A stretch of 56,240 nucleotides of DNA from Propionibacteriaceae bacterium (GTDB taxonomy: Bacteria > Actinomycetota > Actinomycetes > Propionibacteriales > Propionibacteriaceae): the NCBI GenBank assembly GCA_025965155.1, contig JAOPXN010000128.1, positions 1-56,240 of the forward strand, read 5' to 3'. A program made the position numbers and the translations under genes. This document shows, one piece after another, positions 1 through 10,259 of this stretch. The notes beneath the pieces are model-generated. The model worked only from the letters and a program-made list of their open reading frames with translations. It was not told where the DNA came from and made no database searches. Every line of letters starts with the position of its first letter. Position 1 is the first letter of the stretch.

Positions 1-615
1 GCCACCGGCGCCGAGCCGATCCCGACCGAGGCGCTGGAGGCGGCGCTCGACCGGCTGCGCGGTGACATCGTCCAGGTGCCGTCCTCGGTCTCCGCTATCA
101 AGATCAACGGCGTGCGCTCGTACGCCAAGGTCCGCGCCGGTGAGCAGGTGGACCTGGTCGGCCGGCCGGTCCGGATCACCCGGTTCGACTGTCTGCTGGC
201 GACGCCGCGAAACGTCGACGGCCTGCCGGTGGTCGACCTCGACGTCGTGGTCGACTGCTCCTCCGGCACCTATATCCGCGCACTCGCCCGGGACCTGGGG
301 ATCGCCCTGGGCACCGGCGGTCATCTGACCGCTCTGCGCCGGACCCGGGTCGGGCCGTTCGACCTGCAGCAGGCGCAGACGCTTGAGGAGGCCGCGGCGG
401 CGCTGACCGTGACTTCCATCGACGACGTAGCCAGGCGGAGCTTCGGCTGCGTCCAGCTAGATGCCCAGCAGTCCGGCTGGGTACGCAGCGGACGTCGGTT
501 GCCCGGGCTGGTGCTACCGGCGGCGCCGACCGCGCTGATGAGCGAGGCGGGGGAGTTCCTCGCCCTCTACCGGCAGTCAGGCCCCGACGCAGTCGCGGAG
601 GCAGTGTTCGTCTGA
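1..615 (+). CDS. truB: tRNA pseudouridine(55) synthase TruB, 5'-truncated by the window edge
   Basis: TruB converts U55 of the tRNA T-loop to pseudouridine in the cytoplasm. The reading frame is open from base 1 and stops with TGA at 613-615, so the start and the catalytic-Asp motif lie outside the window. What is visible is the family's second conserved block (SAIKINGVRSYAKVRAGE, about 30 codons in) and the later SGTYIRALARDLG block, followed by a C-terminal region rich in Leu and Ala that fits a PUA-like tail. The gene is followed on the same strand by ribF, the usual truB-ribF neighbourhood. The identification is firm from the motifs; catalytic competence cannot be judged because the active-site Asp is not in view. 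Confidence 0.93.
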   Translation, partial: ATGAEPIPTEALEAALDRLRGDIVQVPSSVSAIKINGVRSYAKVRAGEQVDLVGRPVRITRFDCLLATPRNVDGLPVVDLDVVVDCSSGTYIRALARDLGIALGTGGHLTALRRTRVGPFDLQQAQTLEEAAAALTVTSIDDVARRSFGCVQLDAQQSGWVRSGRRLPGLVLPAAPTALMSEAGEFLALYRQSGPDAVAEAVFV

Positions 616-669
616 GCCGCACTGGGGCAGGCACTGTTCGTTGCTCAGCCGCGTCGGTGGCGGTGTTCG
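600..669. repeat. Degenerate triplicated 11-mer across the truB stop
   Basis: Three near-identical 11-mers of the form GGCAGTGTTCG start at 600, 630 and 659, about 30 bases apart. Each differs from the others at one or two positions. The first lies in the last codons of truB and the others in the truB-ribF spacer. No function is evident; it may be remnant tandem duplication. Confidence 0.45.
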
Positions 670-707
670 CCTTCCGGGACACCCGGGCGCTTCCTGGGCT
701 GTCTGGT

Positions 708-713
708 TAACTT
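708..713 (+). promoter_or_regulatory. Candidate -10 element of a leaderless ribF promoter
   Basis: TAACTT fits the actinobacterial TANNNT -10 pattern and ends six bases before the ribF ATG at 720, which would place the transcription start at or next to the start codon. No Shine-Dalgarno is seen before this ATG and no convincing -35 is seen. Confidence 0.4.
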
Positions 714-719
714 CCCTGC

Positions 720-1613
720 ATGAGCCAGCACACGGTCGTTGTCATCGGCAACTTCGACGGCGTGCACCGCGGTCACGTGGAGCTGCTCCGCACCGCGCGG
801 GCCGCGGAACCGGGTGCCCGGCTGGTCGCGGTCACCTTCTGGCCGCACCCGATGAGCGTGATCCGGCCCGACCAGGCGCCTCCGTTGCTGACCACTTTGG
901 AGCGACGCAAGGAGCTACTCCACGACGCCGGCGTGAACGAGGTCGTGGTGCTGCACTTCACCCCGGAGATGGCCGGGTGGAGCCCTGAGAAGTTTGTCGA
1001 CACCGTGCTGCGGCCGCTCAAGCCGGCCCGGGTGGTGGTGGGGGAGAACTTCCGTTTCGGCTTCCGCGCCGCCGGCGATGTCGACACCTTGACCAACCTC
1101 GCGGGCGGTGACTTCAAGGTGCAGCCTGTCCGGCTGGTGACCGACGGCACCGTACCGAGTTCCTCCACCCTGATTCGGCATGCAGTGGCCGAAGGCGACT
1201 TCGGTCGGGTCCGCGAGCTCAGCAACCAGGCGTTCCGGTTCCAGGGAGTCGTGGTGCGAGGAGACCAGCGGGGCCGTGAGATGGGCTTCCCCACCGCGAA
1301 CGTCGCCGTCGAGCCCGGCATCGCCGTACCCGCCGACGGCGTCTACGCCGGCTGGGTCACCCGGCTGGACATTCCCTCGCCCCGCTGGCCGGCCGCCATC
1401 TCAGTGGGCACCAATCCGACCTTTGACGGGGTGGAGCGGCGGGTGGAGGCCTACGTGCTGGACCGCGACGACCTCGAGCTGTACGGCGTCCCGATCGGTA
1501 TCGACTTCTACGCCCGCATCCGCGGCCAGGTGAAGTACGAGGGGATGGAGTCGCTGATCAAGCAGATGCACCACGACGTGGAGCAGATCAGGCACGTGCT
1601 GCACTCGGCCTGA
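720..1613 (+). CDS. ribF: Bifunctional riboflavin kinase / FAD synthetase RibF
   Basis: RibF phosphorylates riboflavin to FMN and adenylylates FMN to FAD. The 297-residue length fits the family. The N-terminal nucleotidyltransferase half carries GNFDGVHRGH at residues 10-19 (the HxGH-type adenylylation motif) and the later GENFRFGFRAAGD block. The C-terminal kinase half has RGREMGFPTANV, the flavokinase substrate-binding signature. The ATG at 720 is the only sensible start. It follows truB by 104 bases, with a possible leaderless promoter between. It ends 22 bases before the stop of the convergent sugar kinase gene. Confidence 0.96.
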   Translation: MSQHTVVVIGNFDGVHRGHVELLRTARAAEPGARLVAVTFWPHPMSVIRPDQAPPLLTTLERRKELLHDAGVNEVVVLHFTPEMAGWSPEKFVDTVLRPLKPARVVVGENFRFGFRAAGDVDTLTNLAGGDFKVQPVRLVTDGTVPSSSTLIRHAVAEGDFGRVRELSNQAFRFQGVVVRGDQRGREMGFPTANVAVEPGIAVPADGVYAGWVTRLDIPSPRWPAAISVGTNPTFDGVERRVEAYVLDRDDLELYGVPIGIDFYARIRGQVKYEGMESLIKQMHHDVEQIRHVLHSA

Positions 1614-1635
1614 CCCTCTGCGCCGAAGCGCGGCC

Positions 1636-2562
1636 TCAGCACCGGCGCAGCACCACCCGCGCCCGCAGGGACTGCACCGCTGACGCCTCGAACACTCCCG
1701 GACCGGGGACCAGAGCATTGGCCACACCCGCCGCGGTGGCTGTCTGTAGGGCATCGGCCAGCTCGACACCCTGGTCGAGCTCGGCCAGCAGCGCACCCAG
1801 GAACGAGTCGCCGCTGCCGACCGGGAACCGGCCGACCACGGCCGGGATCTCGGCCTGCACGGCGGTGCTGCCGTTCAGGGCGAGCGCCCCGTGCTGGCCG
1901 TCGGTCAGCACCACCGTCCCGCCGGTACGGTCCCGGATCTGCTCCGCCATGTCCATCAGTGCGGTCGTGATCGGCAGGTGCAACAGCTCGGCAGCTTCGT
2001 ACCGGTTGATCTTCACCAGCTCCGGCGCTGCGTCGACGGCCTGTGGCAGCGCCGGACCGTGGGTGTCCAGCGCGACTCTGACCCCGGCGGCGGCACCCAG
2101 TCGTACCAGCTGGGCCAGCGCGTCAGCCCCCAGCCCGTGCGGGGCGCCGCCGGAGATGGACAGCCATCCGGGCCGACGGCGAAGGGTGGTCTCGGTACGG
2201 GCGGTGAAGAGCTGCCAGACCTCGTCCGGCAGCGGCGCGGCGGTCTCGTACACCTCGGTCAGTGCCCCGGTGTCGGCCGACCCGATGGAGACACAGGTAC
2301 GGGTCTCGGCGGGCGTCTCCACCAGCACCACCTCGATGCCGGCCTCCTCCAGTGCAGTGCGCAGGAACTCACCGGTCACTCCCCCCAGCACGGCGACGAC
2401 GGTTCCGGACGCACCAAGGGTCGCGGCCGCTCGGATCATGTTCAGCGCCTTGCCGCCGGCGCAGCGGACCACCCCGGTTGGCCGGTGGATGGCGCCGAGC
2501 CGCAACGCGTCCACCGAGTAGGTGATGTCCAGGGAGGGACTCAGGCCCGCGGCGGTGATCAC
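1636..2562 (-). CDS. PfkB/ribokinase-superfamily sugar kinase, 1-phosphofructokinase-like
   Basis: The protein belongs to the PfkB carbohydrate kinase superfamily and looks most like the 1-phosphofructokinase/hexose kinase branch, which phosphorylates a sugar or sugar phosphate with ATP. The N-terminal GGKALNMIRAAATLGA block is the PfkB substrate-binding signature. FPVGSGDSFLGALL near the C-terminus is the ATP/catalytic motif (GxGD with the catalytic Asp; Ser replaces the more usual Ala). I chose the GTG at 2562 because the following VITAAGLSPSLD matches where this family normally begins; an in-frame start 13 codons upstream (2601) is possible. It lies 45 bases downstream of the secreted glycosidase-like gene on the same strand and is probably co-transcribed, so it may use sugars that enzyme releases. 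The substrate is unknown. Confidence 0.85.
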   Translation of the reverse strand: MITAAGLSPSLDITYSVDALRLGAIHRPTGVVRCAGGKALNMIRAAATLGASGTVVAVLGGVTGEFLRTALEEAGIEVVLVETPAETRTCVSIGSADTGALTEVYETAAPLPDEVWQLFTARTETTLRRRPGWLSISGGAPHGLGADALAQLVRLGAAAGVRVALDTHGPALPQAVDAAPELVKINRYEAAELLHLPITTALMDMAEQIRDRTGGTVVLTDGQHGALALNGSTAVQAEIPAVVGRFPVGSGDSFLGALLAELDQGVELADALQTATAAGVANALVPGPGVFEASAVQSLRARVVLRRC

Positions 2563-2607
2563 ACTGCGGACCCTATCGGCCGACCCGGACCACCTCAGCA
2601 AGCCCGA

Positions 2608-4176
2608 TCATCCCACCAGCCCGCTGGAGAAGCGCTCCTGCCCGATCAGCGGCTTGATCCGCCGCCGGACGTCGGAGTTGACGAAGGCCCGGCGGACCAC
2701 CTGGTCGGCCATCACGTTGCCGAGCGCGCCCATGATCATCGCCTGGTCCAGCGACAGGTACCGCTTGGCGATCGTTCCCGACCGGGTCGCAACGGCGTCG
2801 TAGAACCCTCCCTCGCCGTACGCGCCGAGCTCTCGCTCGATCCGGACCAGGTTGCGGTAGGCGTGGCCCTGCTCGTACTGCATGGCCAGGAAGGAGGCGT
2901 GCGGGGTGACCACGCCGTCTCCCCAGGTCGGAGACGGGTGCAGGCCTTCCCGGCAGCCGGCGTAGCCCGCGTCGTACGGAGTCCGCTCCAGGTCGGAGGG
3001 ATAGCCGTCGGGGTTGAGCCCGATGGCGTCCACGCCGTACTCGCTGTAGCCGCCGGCCGGGTTGCTGGCCGGTGAGAACCCCCAGTAGCCGTAGCCGGCC
3101 TCCTCGAGACCGTGCTCGCGGTGCGCCCGTACCGTCAGCCGGTGGTTGACACCCCATGAACGAGGCGCCCAGGACTCCTCCGGGACGAACACCGCAGGCA
3201 TCAGAGCCTCGAACATGGAGCCGCCCCAGCCGGGGACTATGTGCATGCCGCGGTAGGTGTACGCGCCCTCGAAGACGTCGATGCCAAGGTACCGCCGGGT
3301 CTCGCCCACCGGCCGCTGCTCCTGCCAGGACCAGCCGCAGTCCTCCGGGAAGGTACGCCAGGTGGCGAAGTAATGCGCGGCGGGCACCTGCCGGCGAGCG
3401 ATCGCAATGTAGGAGGCGATCCGGGTCTCCGACACCGTGGTGTCGTAGTGGTTCGGGGTGTAGAAGACATTCGGGCCACGGCCCAGGTGGTTGCCCTCGA
3501 CGTACTGCTGCGGCGCCGCGGGCCGCTCGTCCCAGAAACCGCCGCGCAGCAGGCCGGCGGCCAGGCCGGGGCGTACCTCAGGGTTGTAGTAGGCGGCGAA
3601 CTCCATCCGGGCGAGGATGCGGGCTGCCCGACCCGCGTTGACCCGGTCGGCCCGCTCGACCACCATCAGGGCCGCCGCCAGCCAGCCGTTGTCGACGCTG
3701 GAGAGGAACGGCGCGACCGGGTTGCCGTCGGTCGGCCAGCGGGTCAGCGGCTTCGCAGTGCGTTCGTCGTACCAGTTGTAGAACATGCCGCTGGGCTCGT
3801 GGTGTGACATCCGCTGCAGGGTGTGGAGAGTCTGGCCGATCCGCCGCGAGCACTCCGACCGGCTGATCAGGCCCAGCTCCCGGGCCACCACCGCACTCCA
3901 CAGGTAGCCGCCGATGTTGGTGGGGGAGGTGTAGCCGCTGCGGACCGGGTTGGCGAGCGGCCCCTCGATGTTGTCGGCGGTCAGCCCGGTCTTCTCGTCG
4001 GTCATCGCCACCAGCGACTTCCAGGTGTCCCGTGCCCATCGGTGCATGGTCCCAGCCAGTCCGCCGGCTCGGGCGTGGCCGCCGCGCGCGGCGGCGATCG
4101 GGAGGGGGCCGAGGGCGGCGCCACACGTCAGGGCGGCACCTCCCAGGAGAAGCTGGCGGCGGGGGACACCGTTCAT
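2608..4176 (-). CDS. Tat-exported glycoamylase-family (GH144-like) protein
   Basis: This 522-residue protein resembles the glycoamylase-like family (PF10091), which includes GH144 endo-beta-1,2-glucanases. It probably hydrolyses an extracellular glucan or oligosaccharide. The N-terminus has a twin-arginine export signal: PRRQLLLGG at residues 5-13, followed by a hydrophobic Ala/Leu/Gly stretch to about residue 31. The mature part is rich in aromatic and acidic residues, as in (alpha/alpha)6-barrel hydrolases (for example GGYLWSAVVARELG and YSEYGVDAIGLNPDGYP). I use ATG 4176 because AAAGGA lies eight bases upstream and the Tat signal starts there; the frame stays open for 84 further codons across the operator and promoter. 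The substrate class is inferred from the family only. Confidence 0.8.
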   Translation of the reverse strand: MNGVPRRQLLLGGAALTCGAALGPLPIAAARGGHARAGGLAGTMHRWARDTWKSLVAMTDEKTGLTADNIEGPLANPVRSGYTSPTNIGGYLWSAVVARELGLISRSECSRRIGQTLHTLQRMSHHEPSGMFYNWYDERTAKPLTRWPTDGNPVAPFLSSVDNGWLAAALMVVERADRVNAGRAARILARMEFAAYYNPEVRPGLAAGLLRGGFWDERPAAPQQYVEGNHLGRGPNVFYTPNHYDTTVSETRIASYIAIARRQVPAAHYFATWRTFPEDCGWSWQEQRPVGETRRYLGIDVFEGAYTYRGMHIVPGWGGSMFEALMPAVFVPEESWAPRSWGVNHRLTVRAHREHGLEEAGYGYWGFSPASNPAGGYSEYGVDAIGLNPDGYPSDLERTPYDAGYAGCREGLHPSPTWGDGVVTPHASFLAMQYEQGHAYRNLVRIERELGAYGEGGFYDAVATRSGTIAKRYLSLDQAMIMGALGNVMADQVVRRAFVNSDVRRRIKPLIGQERFSSGLVG

Positions 4177-4211
4177 CTGGAGAGTCCTTTGTCCTGGTTC
4201 GCGAAACGGGG

Positions 4212-4225
4212 TGTAAGCGCTTACA
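4212..4225. promoter_or_regulatory. Perfect 14-bp palindromic LacI-family-type operator
   Basis: TGTAAGCGCTTACA is its own reverse complement, with the central CG step typical of LacI/GalR-family operators. It lies about 5-18 bases downstream of the predicted start of transcription of the minus-strand glycosidase gene, where bound repressor would block transcription. No LacI-type regulator is encoded in this window. Confidence 0.8.
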
Positions 4226-4236
4226 GTTGTTTGTCG

Positions 4237-4265
4237 ACCATAGACTGGTGCCCACGCCGGGTCAA
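4237..4265 (-). promoter_or_regulatory. Promoter of the glycosidase-sugar kinase pair
   Basis: On the minus strand TTGACC (4265 to 4260) is separated by exactly 17 bases from TATGGT (4242 to 4237), a good sigma-70/HrdB-type promoter. The predicted start of transcription near 4230 lies just upstream of the palindromic operator. Confidence 0.7.
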
Positions 4266-4428
4266 CCCCCGCCGGTACGGCGATTCGCCCTCTCAAGTAC
4301 GGCGCTGGTAGCCTTGCTGATGCCGTTTGATCGGCCGCGGATACCGAAGAGCTCCCACTCACACCGTGTGAAAGGCCCGAAAGGGTACTCCGGGGGCGCC
4401 GCGCAACGGGAAACCGAGAGGAGAGCAC
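4266..4428 (+). promoter_or_regulatory. rpsO upstream region with candidate -10 and leader hairpin
   Basis: A TANNNT hexamer (TAGCCT, 4309-4314) would give a leader of about 105 bases before rpsO. That leader holds an inverted repeat, TCACAC (4359-4364) with GTGTGA (4366-4371), and a Shine-Dalgarno GAGGAG just before the GTG start. S15 leaders are autoregulatory in several bacteria; whether this one is cannot be told from sequence alone. Confidence 0.3.
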
Positions 4429-4698
4429 GTGTCATTCGACGCTGCCGACAAGAAGAAGACCATTGAAGAGTACGCGACGTCCGAGGGCGATACCGGCTCT
4501 CCGGAGGTCCAGGTTGCCGTCCTCACCCGACGCATCGCGCACCTGACCGAGCACCTCAAAGCCCACAAGCACGACCACCACAGCCGCCGGGGCCTGATGC
4601 TCCTGGTCGGTCAGCGTCGTCGCCTGCTCAACTACGTGGCCAAGACTGACATCGAGCGTTACCGCTCCTTGATCGAGCGTCTCGGCCTCCGTCGCTGA
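4429..4698 (+). CDS. rpsO: 30S ribosomal protein S15
   Basis: S15 is a primary binder of 16S rRNA in the platform of the small subunit. The 89-residue length is exactly that of the family. Characteristic blocks are [30 protein letters not shown] and the C-terminal [12 protein letters not shown]. The start is GTG at 4429, preceded by a GAGGAG Shine-Dalgarno. It is followed by pnp, the conserved rpsO-pnp pairing. Confidence 0.98.
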   Translation: MSFDAADKKKTIEEYATSEGDTGSPEVQVAVLTRRIAHLTEHLKAHKHDHHSRRGLMLLVGQRRRLLNYVAKTDIERYRSLIERLGLRR

Positions 4699-4710
4699 TT
4701 CCCTGGCGTC

Positions 4711-4747
4711 GCGGCTTCCGACTCGCCCTTCGGGCTTCGGGGGCCGC
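4711..4747 (+). terminator. Imperfect hairpin after rpsO
   Basis: GCGGC (4711-4715) pairs with GCCGC (4743-4747), enclosing a smaller stem in which GCCC (4725-4728) faces GGGC (4732-4735). There is no T-run, so it may be a weak terminator, a processing site or part of the pnp leader. Confidence 0.35.
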
Positions 4748-5114
4748 GCCGCACCGGTGGTCTGCGTTGCCCCGCACTACCTCCTAGACAATCGAATCCC
4801 ACAACAGAACATCCATAACTGAACAGCAGAATCACCCCTCAGCGATTGCATCCCACACATGCTCGACGCCCGAGTGCCTCGGTCCTCGGTAGTGGTTCTC
4901 GGGAAGGCTGGCTCCCCCCCAGCCGTCAGCCCGCGGACCTCGATCGAAGACCGGCCTCGAAGAGCCTGGGAGACCACGGGCGAGCACCGCTCGCCGACCG
5001 AGTCGATCCCGCCGAGCCAGCCGAGTACTTCACGGCCGACGTCTTGGGTGTGCGGATGCAGTCCGTACCGATGCTTTGGGCTGGAAGCTCAGAGCGTCAA
5101 GAAAAGGAGATCCC
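4748..5114 (+). other. Long noncoding region before pnp
   Basis: About 370 bases with no supported gene. The stretch from about 4785 to 4850 is clearly richer in A and T than its surroundings and contains TAGACAAT, a possible -10 region, but no -35 at a normal distance. The end carries the pnp Shine-Dalgarno, AAAAGGAG at 5102-5109. Long pnp leaders are common because PNPase controls its own mRNA in other bacteria. Confidence 0.4.
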
Positions 5115-7310
5115 GTGGAGGGACCCGACCTTCAGTTCACTGAAGCCATCATCGACAACGGAGCGTTCGGCAAGCATGTCGTCCGCTTCGAATCGGGCCT
5201 GCTGGCCCGTCAGGCCGCCGGTTCGGCGACCGTGTACCTCGACGACGACACCATGTTGTTGTCCGCCACCACCGCGCAGAGCAAGCCGCGCGACGCCATC
5301 GACTTCTTCCCGCTGACCGTGGACGTCGAAGAGCGAATGTACGCCGCGGGTCGCATCCCCGGCTCGTTCTTCCGTCGCGAAGGTCGCCCGTCCGAGGCCG
5401 CCATCCTGACCTGCCGGCTGATCGACCGCCCGCTGCGTCCTGGCTTCGTCAAGGGTCTGCGCAACGAGGTTCAGGTCGTCGTCACCGTGATGGCGCTGAA
5501 CCCCAACAAGGCCTACGACGTGGTGGCAATCAATGCAGCCTCCATGTCCACCCAGCTCGCCGGCCTGCCGTTCACCGGTCCGGTCGGCGGCATCCGGGTC
5601 GCCCTGATCGGTGACCAGTGGGTCGGTTTCCCCGACCTCGACCAGCTGGAGGAGTCCACCTTCGACATGGTCGTAGCTGGCCGGGTGCTGCCCGACGGCG
5701 ACGTCGCGATCATGATGGTCGAGGCTGAGTCCACCGAGCGGACCTGGGACCTGGTCAAGGAAGGCAAGACCGCCCCGACCGAGGACGTCGTCGCCGCCGG
5801 ACTTGAGGCTGCGAAGCCGTTCATCAAGGCTCTCTGCGACGCTCAGGCGGAGCTGGCCAGCCGGTTCCCGAAGGCGACCGCCGAGTTCCCGATCTTCGCC
5901 GACTACGCCGACGACGTGTACGCCGCCGTTGAGCAGGCCGGCAAGTCTGAGCTTGCCGACGCGATGACCATCGCCGGCAAGGCAGAGCGTGAAGACGCCA
6001 CCGACGCTCTCAAGGAGAAGCTGGTTGCCCAGCTCGCCGACCAGTTCGAGGGTCGCGAGAAGGAGATCACCGGAGCGTTCCGGGCCCTGACCAAGAAGGT
6101 CGTCCGCCAGCGGGTGCTCAAGGACAAGGTCCGGATCGACGGCCGCGGCCTGGCCGACATCCGTACCCTCTCGGCCGAGGTCGGCGTCATCCCCCGGGTG
6201 CACGGCTCGGCACTGTTCCAGCGCGGCGAGACCCAGATCCTGGGTGTCTCCACTCTGAACATGCTCGGGATGGAGCAGAAGCTCGACACCCTGGGACCGG
6301 AGAAGTCCAAGCGCTACATGCACAACTACAACTTCCCGCCCTACTCCACCGGTGAGACCGGCCGGGTGGGTTCGCCGAAGCGTCGCGAGATCGGTCACGG
6401 AGCGCTCGCCGAGCGTGCCCTGCTGCCGGTGCTCCCGACCCGCGAGGAGTTCCCGTACGCGATCCGTCAGGTGTCGGAGGCTCTGAGCTCCAACGGCTCG
6501 ACCTCGATGGGCTCGGTCTGCGCGTCCACCCTGTCGCTGCTGAACGCCGGCGTGCCGCTGCGTGCGCCCGTCGCCGGTATCGCGATGGGCCTGATCTCGG
6601 ACACCGTTGACGGTCAGACCGAGTACGTCGCCCTGACCGACATCCTCGGCGCCGAAGATGCCTTCGGTGACATGGACTTCAAGGTCGCCGGCACCCGTGA
6701 CTTCATCACGGCCCTGCAGCTGGACACCAAGCTCGATGGCATCCCTGCCTCCGTGCTGGCCGGTGCCCTGACCCAGGCCAAGGACGCCCGGGACACGCTG
6801 CTCGACGTGATGAACGAAGCGATCGACCGGCCGGACGAGATGAGCCTCTACGCTCCGCGGATCATCACCATCAAGATCCCGGTCGACAAGATCGGTGAGG
6901 TGATCGGGCCCAAGGGCAAGGTCATCAACCAGATCCAGGACGATACCGGCGCCGACATCTCGATCGAGGACGACGGAACCATCTACGTTGGTGCGGACAA
7001 CGGCGAGGCAGCCGAAGCCGCTCGCGCGCTGATCAACGCGATCGCCAACCCGACCATGCCGGAGAAGGGCGAGCGCTACCTCGGTACCGTCGTCAAGATC
7101 ACGGCCTTTGGCGCCTTCGTCTCACTGCTGCCCGGCAAGGACGGTCTGCTGCACATCTCCAAGCTGCGCCCGCTCGCGGGTGGCAACCGAGTGGAGAATG
7201 TGGAGGACGTCGTCAGCGTCGGACAGAAGATCCAGGTGGAGATCAACGAGATCGACGACCGCGGCAAGCTGTCGCTGATCCCGGTGGTCGAGGAAGAAGC
7301 CACGGTCTAG
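5115..7310 (+). CDS. pnp: Polyribonucleotide nucleotidyltransferase (PNPase)
   Basis: PNPase degrades RNA 3'-to-5' by phosphorolysis and, in actinobacteria lacking a separate poly(A) polymerase, also adds 3' tails. The 731-residue protein has two RNase PH-like halves (RPLFVKG-like [15 protein letters not shown] in the first; [18 protein letters not shown] and [23 protein letters not shown] in the second), then a KH domain ([18 protein letters not shown]) and a C-terminal S1 domain ([20 protein letters not shown]). GTG 5115 is chosen because AAAAGGAG lies about five bases before it; the frame is open 13 codons further upstream, but that extension is not conserved-looking. It follows rpsO after a long leader and precedes the M16 peptidase, a common actinobacterial order. 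Confidence 0.97.
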   Translation: MEGPDLQFTEAIIDNGAFGKHVVRFESGLLARQAAGSATVYLDDDTMLLSATTAQSKPRDAIDFFPLTVDVEERMYAAGRIPGSFFRREGRPSEAAILTCRLIDRPLRPGFVKGLRNEVQVVVTVMALNPNKAYDVVAINAASMSTQLAGLPFTGPVGGIRVALIGDQWVGFPDLDQLEESTFDMVVAGRVLPDGDVAIMMVEAESTERTWDLVKEGKTAPTEDVVAAGLEAAKPFIKALCDAQAELASRFPKATAEFPIFADYADDVYAAVEQAGKSELADAMTIAGKAEREDATDALKEKLVAQLADQFEGREKEITGAFRALTKKVVRQRVLKDKVRIDGRGLADIRTLSAEVGVIPRVHGSALFQRGETQILGVSTLNMLGMEQKLDTLGPEKSKRYMHNYNFPPYSTGETGRVGSPKRREIGHGALAERALLPVLPTREEFPYAIRQVSEALSSNGSTSMGSVCASTLSLLNAGVPLRAPVAGIAMGLISDTVDGQTEYVALTDILGAEDAFGDMDFKVAGTRDFITALQLDTKLDGIPASVLAGALTQAKDARDTLLDVMNEAIDRPDEMSLYAPRIITIKIPVDKIGEVIGPKGKVINQIQDDTGADISIEDDGTIYVGADNGEAAEAARALINAIANPTMPEKGERYLGTVVKITAFGAFVSLLPGKDGLLHISKLRPLAGGNRVENVEDVVSVGQKIQVEINEIDDRGKLSLIPVVEEEATV

Positions 7311-7329
7311 TCAGCTGAGTCAGCCGTAC

Positions 7330-9409
<2,080 letters not shown>

Positions 9410-9410
9410 G

Positions 9411-10160
9411 ATGGCTTCTCCCCAGCCCTCCGTCCGCCGTGGCGGGGATGCGAGCCGTAGCTCCGCGACCCGCACCCTGGTGCTGCTCGCGGTTGTCGGG
9501 CTGCTCAGCCTCGCACTGGCCGTCGGGGTGGACCGACTTGCCGTCGGCATCGTGGAGCGCCAGGTCGCCGGTCGGCTGCAAACCTCACTCGGCACCGCGC
9601 AGCCGCCCACGGTGGAGATCAGGCGGTTTCCCTTTCTGACCCAGGTCGTGCGCCGGGACTTCAGCTCGGTCCATGTCATCGGCGACGGGCTCGGTGCGAC
9701 CAACGGCGCAGCTACCCGCATCGCGCAGATGGATCTGCTGCTGCACGACGTGGTGGCCACCGACCGCTACCGACGGTTGACCGCTGCCCGGGTCGAGGGC
9801 ACAGCCCAGCTGGAGTACGCGGCGCTGGACACCCTGGCCGGCGTCCCGGTCCGGTACGCCGGGGACGGGCGGGTGGAGCTGCAGGCGAGAACAATCTTCC
9901 TGAGACTGCCGGTCGAGGCCACCGTAACCGGTACGCCGGAGGTAGACGTCAACAGCCAGACCGTCAGCTTAGGCAACCCCGGCGTGACTGTCGGCGGCAT
10001 CCAGATCCCGTCCTTCACCTCGCGTGCCCTGCTCAGCTCCTTGGTCCAGCCGGTGCCGTTGACCGACATCCCGCTCGGGTTGAAGGTCGAGAAGATGACC
10101 GCCGGCGAGCAGTACCTCGACGTCTCGCTGACCGGCCGCGACGTGGTCGTCAGCGGCTGA
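9411..10160 (+). CDS. LmeA/DUF2993-family lipid-binding exported protein
   Basis: The protein is 249 residues with a single N-terminal hydrophobic segment (about residues 22-44, LVLLAVVGLLSLALAVGVDRLAV) acting as a signal anchor. The rest matches the DUF2993 pattern: VERQVAGRLQ after the anchor, a repeated beta-rich region, and VQPVPLTDIPLGLKVEKMTAG near the end. Mycobacterial LmeA of this family binds phosphoinositides and supports lipoglycan maturation; a similar envelope role here is inference. The ATG lies one base after the dapB stop, so translation is probably coupled. It is convergent with the GNAT gene across three tandem stem-loops. Confidence 0.8.
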   Translation: MASPQPSVRRGGDASRSSATRTLVLLAVVGLLSLALAVGVDRLAVGIVERQVAGRLQTSLGTAQPPTVEIRRFPFLTQVVRRDFSSVHVIGDGLGATNGAATRIAQMDLLLHDVVATDRYRRLTAARVEGTAQLEYAALDTLAGVPVRYAGDGRVELQARTIFLRLPVEATVTGTPEVDVNSQTVSLGNPGVTVGGIQIPSFTSRALLSSLVQPVPLTDIPLGLKVEKMTAGEQYLDVSLTGRDVVVSG

Positions 10161-10166
10161 CACCCT

Positions 10167-10238
10167 CGGCGGAACGCCGCCTCTCTTTAAACGTCGGCGG
10201 AACGCCGCCTCTGTAGAACGCGGCGGAACGCCGCCTCT
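10167..10238. repeat. Three tandem stem-loop repeats between convergent genes
   Basis: Three identical 18-mers, CGGCGGAACGCCGCCTCT, lie at 10167-10184, 10195-10212 and 10221-10238 (periods 28 and 26). Each contains GGCGG and CCGCC arms around an AACG loop. The spacers differ from one another. The array sits between the convergent DUF2993 and GNAT genes, where it could end transcription from both sides or act as a repeat element in its own right. Confidence 0.85.
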
Positions 10239-10259
10239 GTGAAGTGCGCGAAACGCCGG

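Noticed and set aside
1891-3075. Plus-strand frame opposite the sugar kinase and glycosidase genes
   Set aside because: Crosses two genes supported by motifs on the other strand; its translation is low-complexity Gly/Arg/Gln.
4177-4428. N-terminal extension of the glycosidase-like protein, open for 84 codons upstream
   Set aside because: It would run across the operator and promoter and lacks any family match; a Tat signal and Shine-Dalgarno place the start at 4176.
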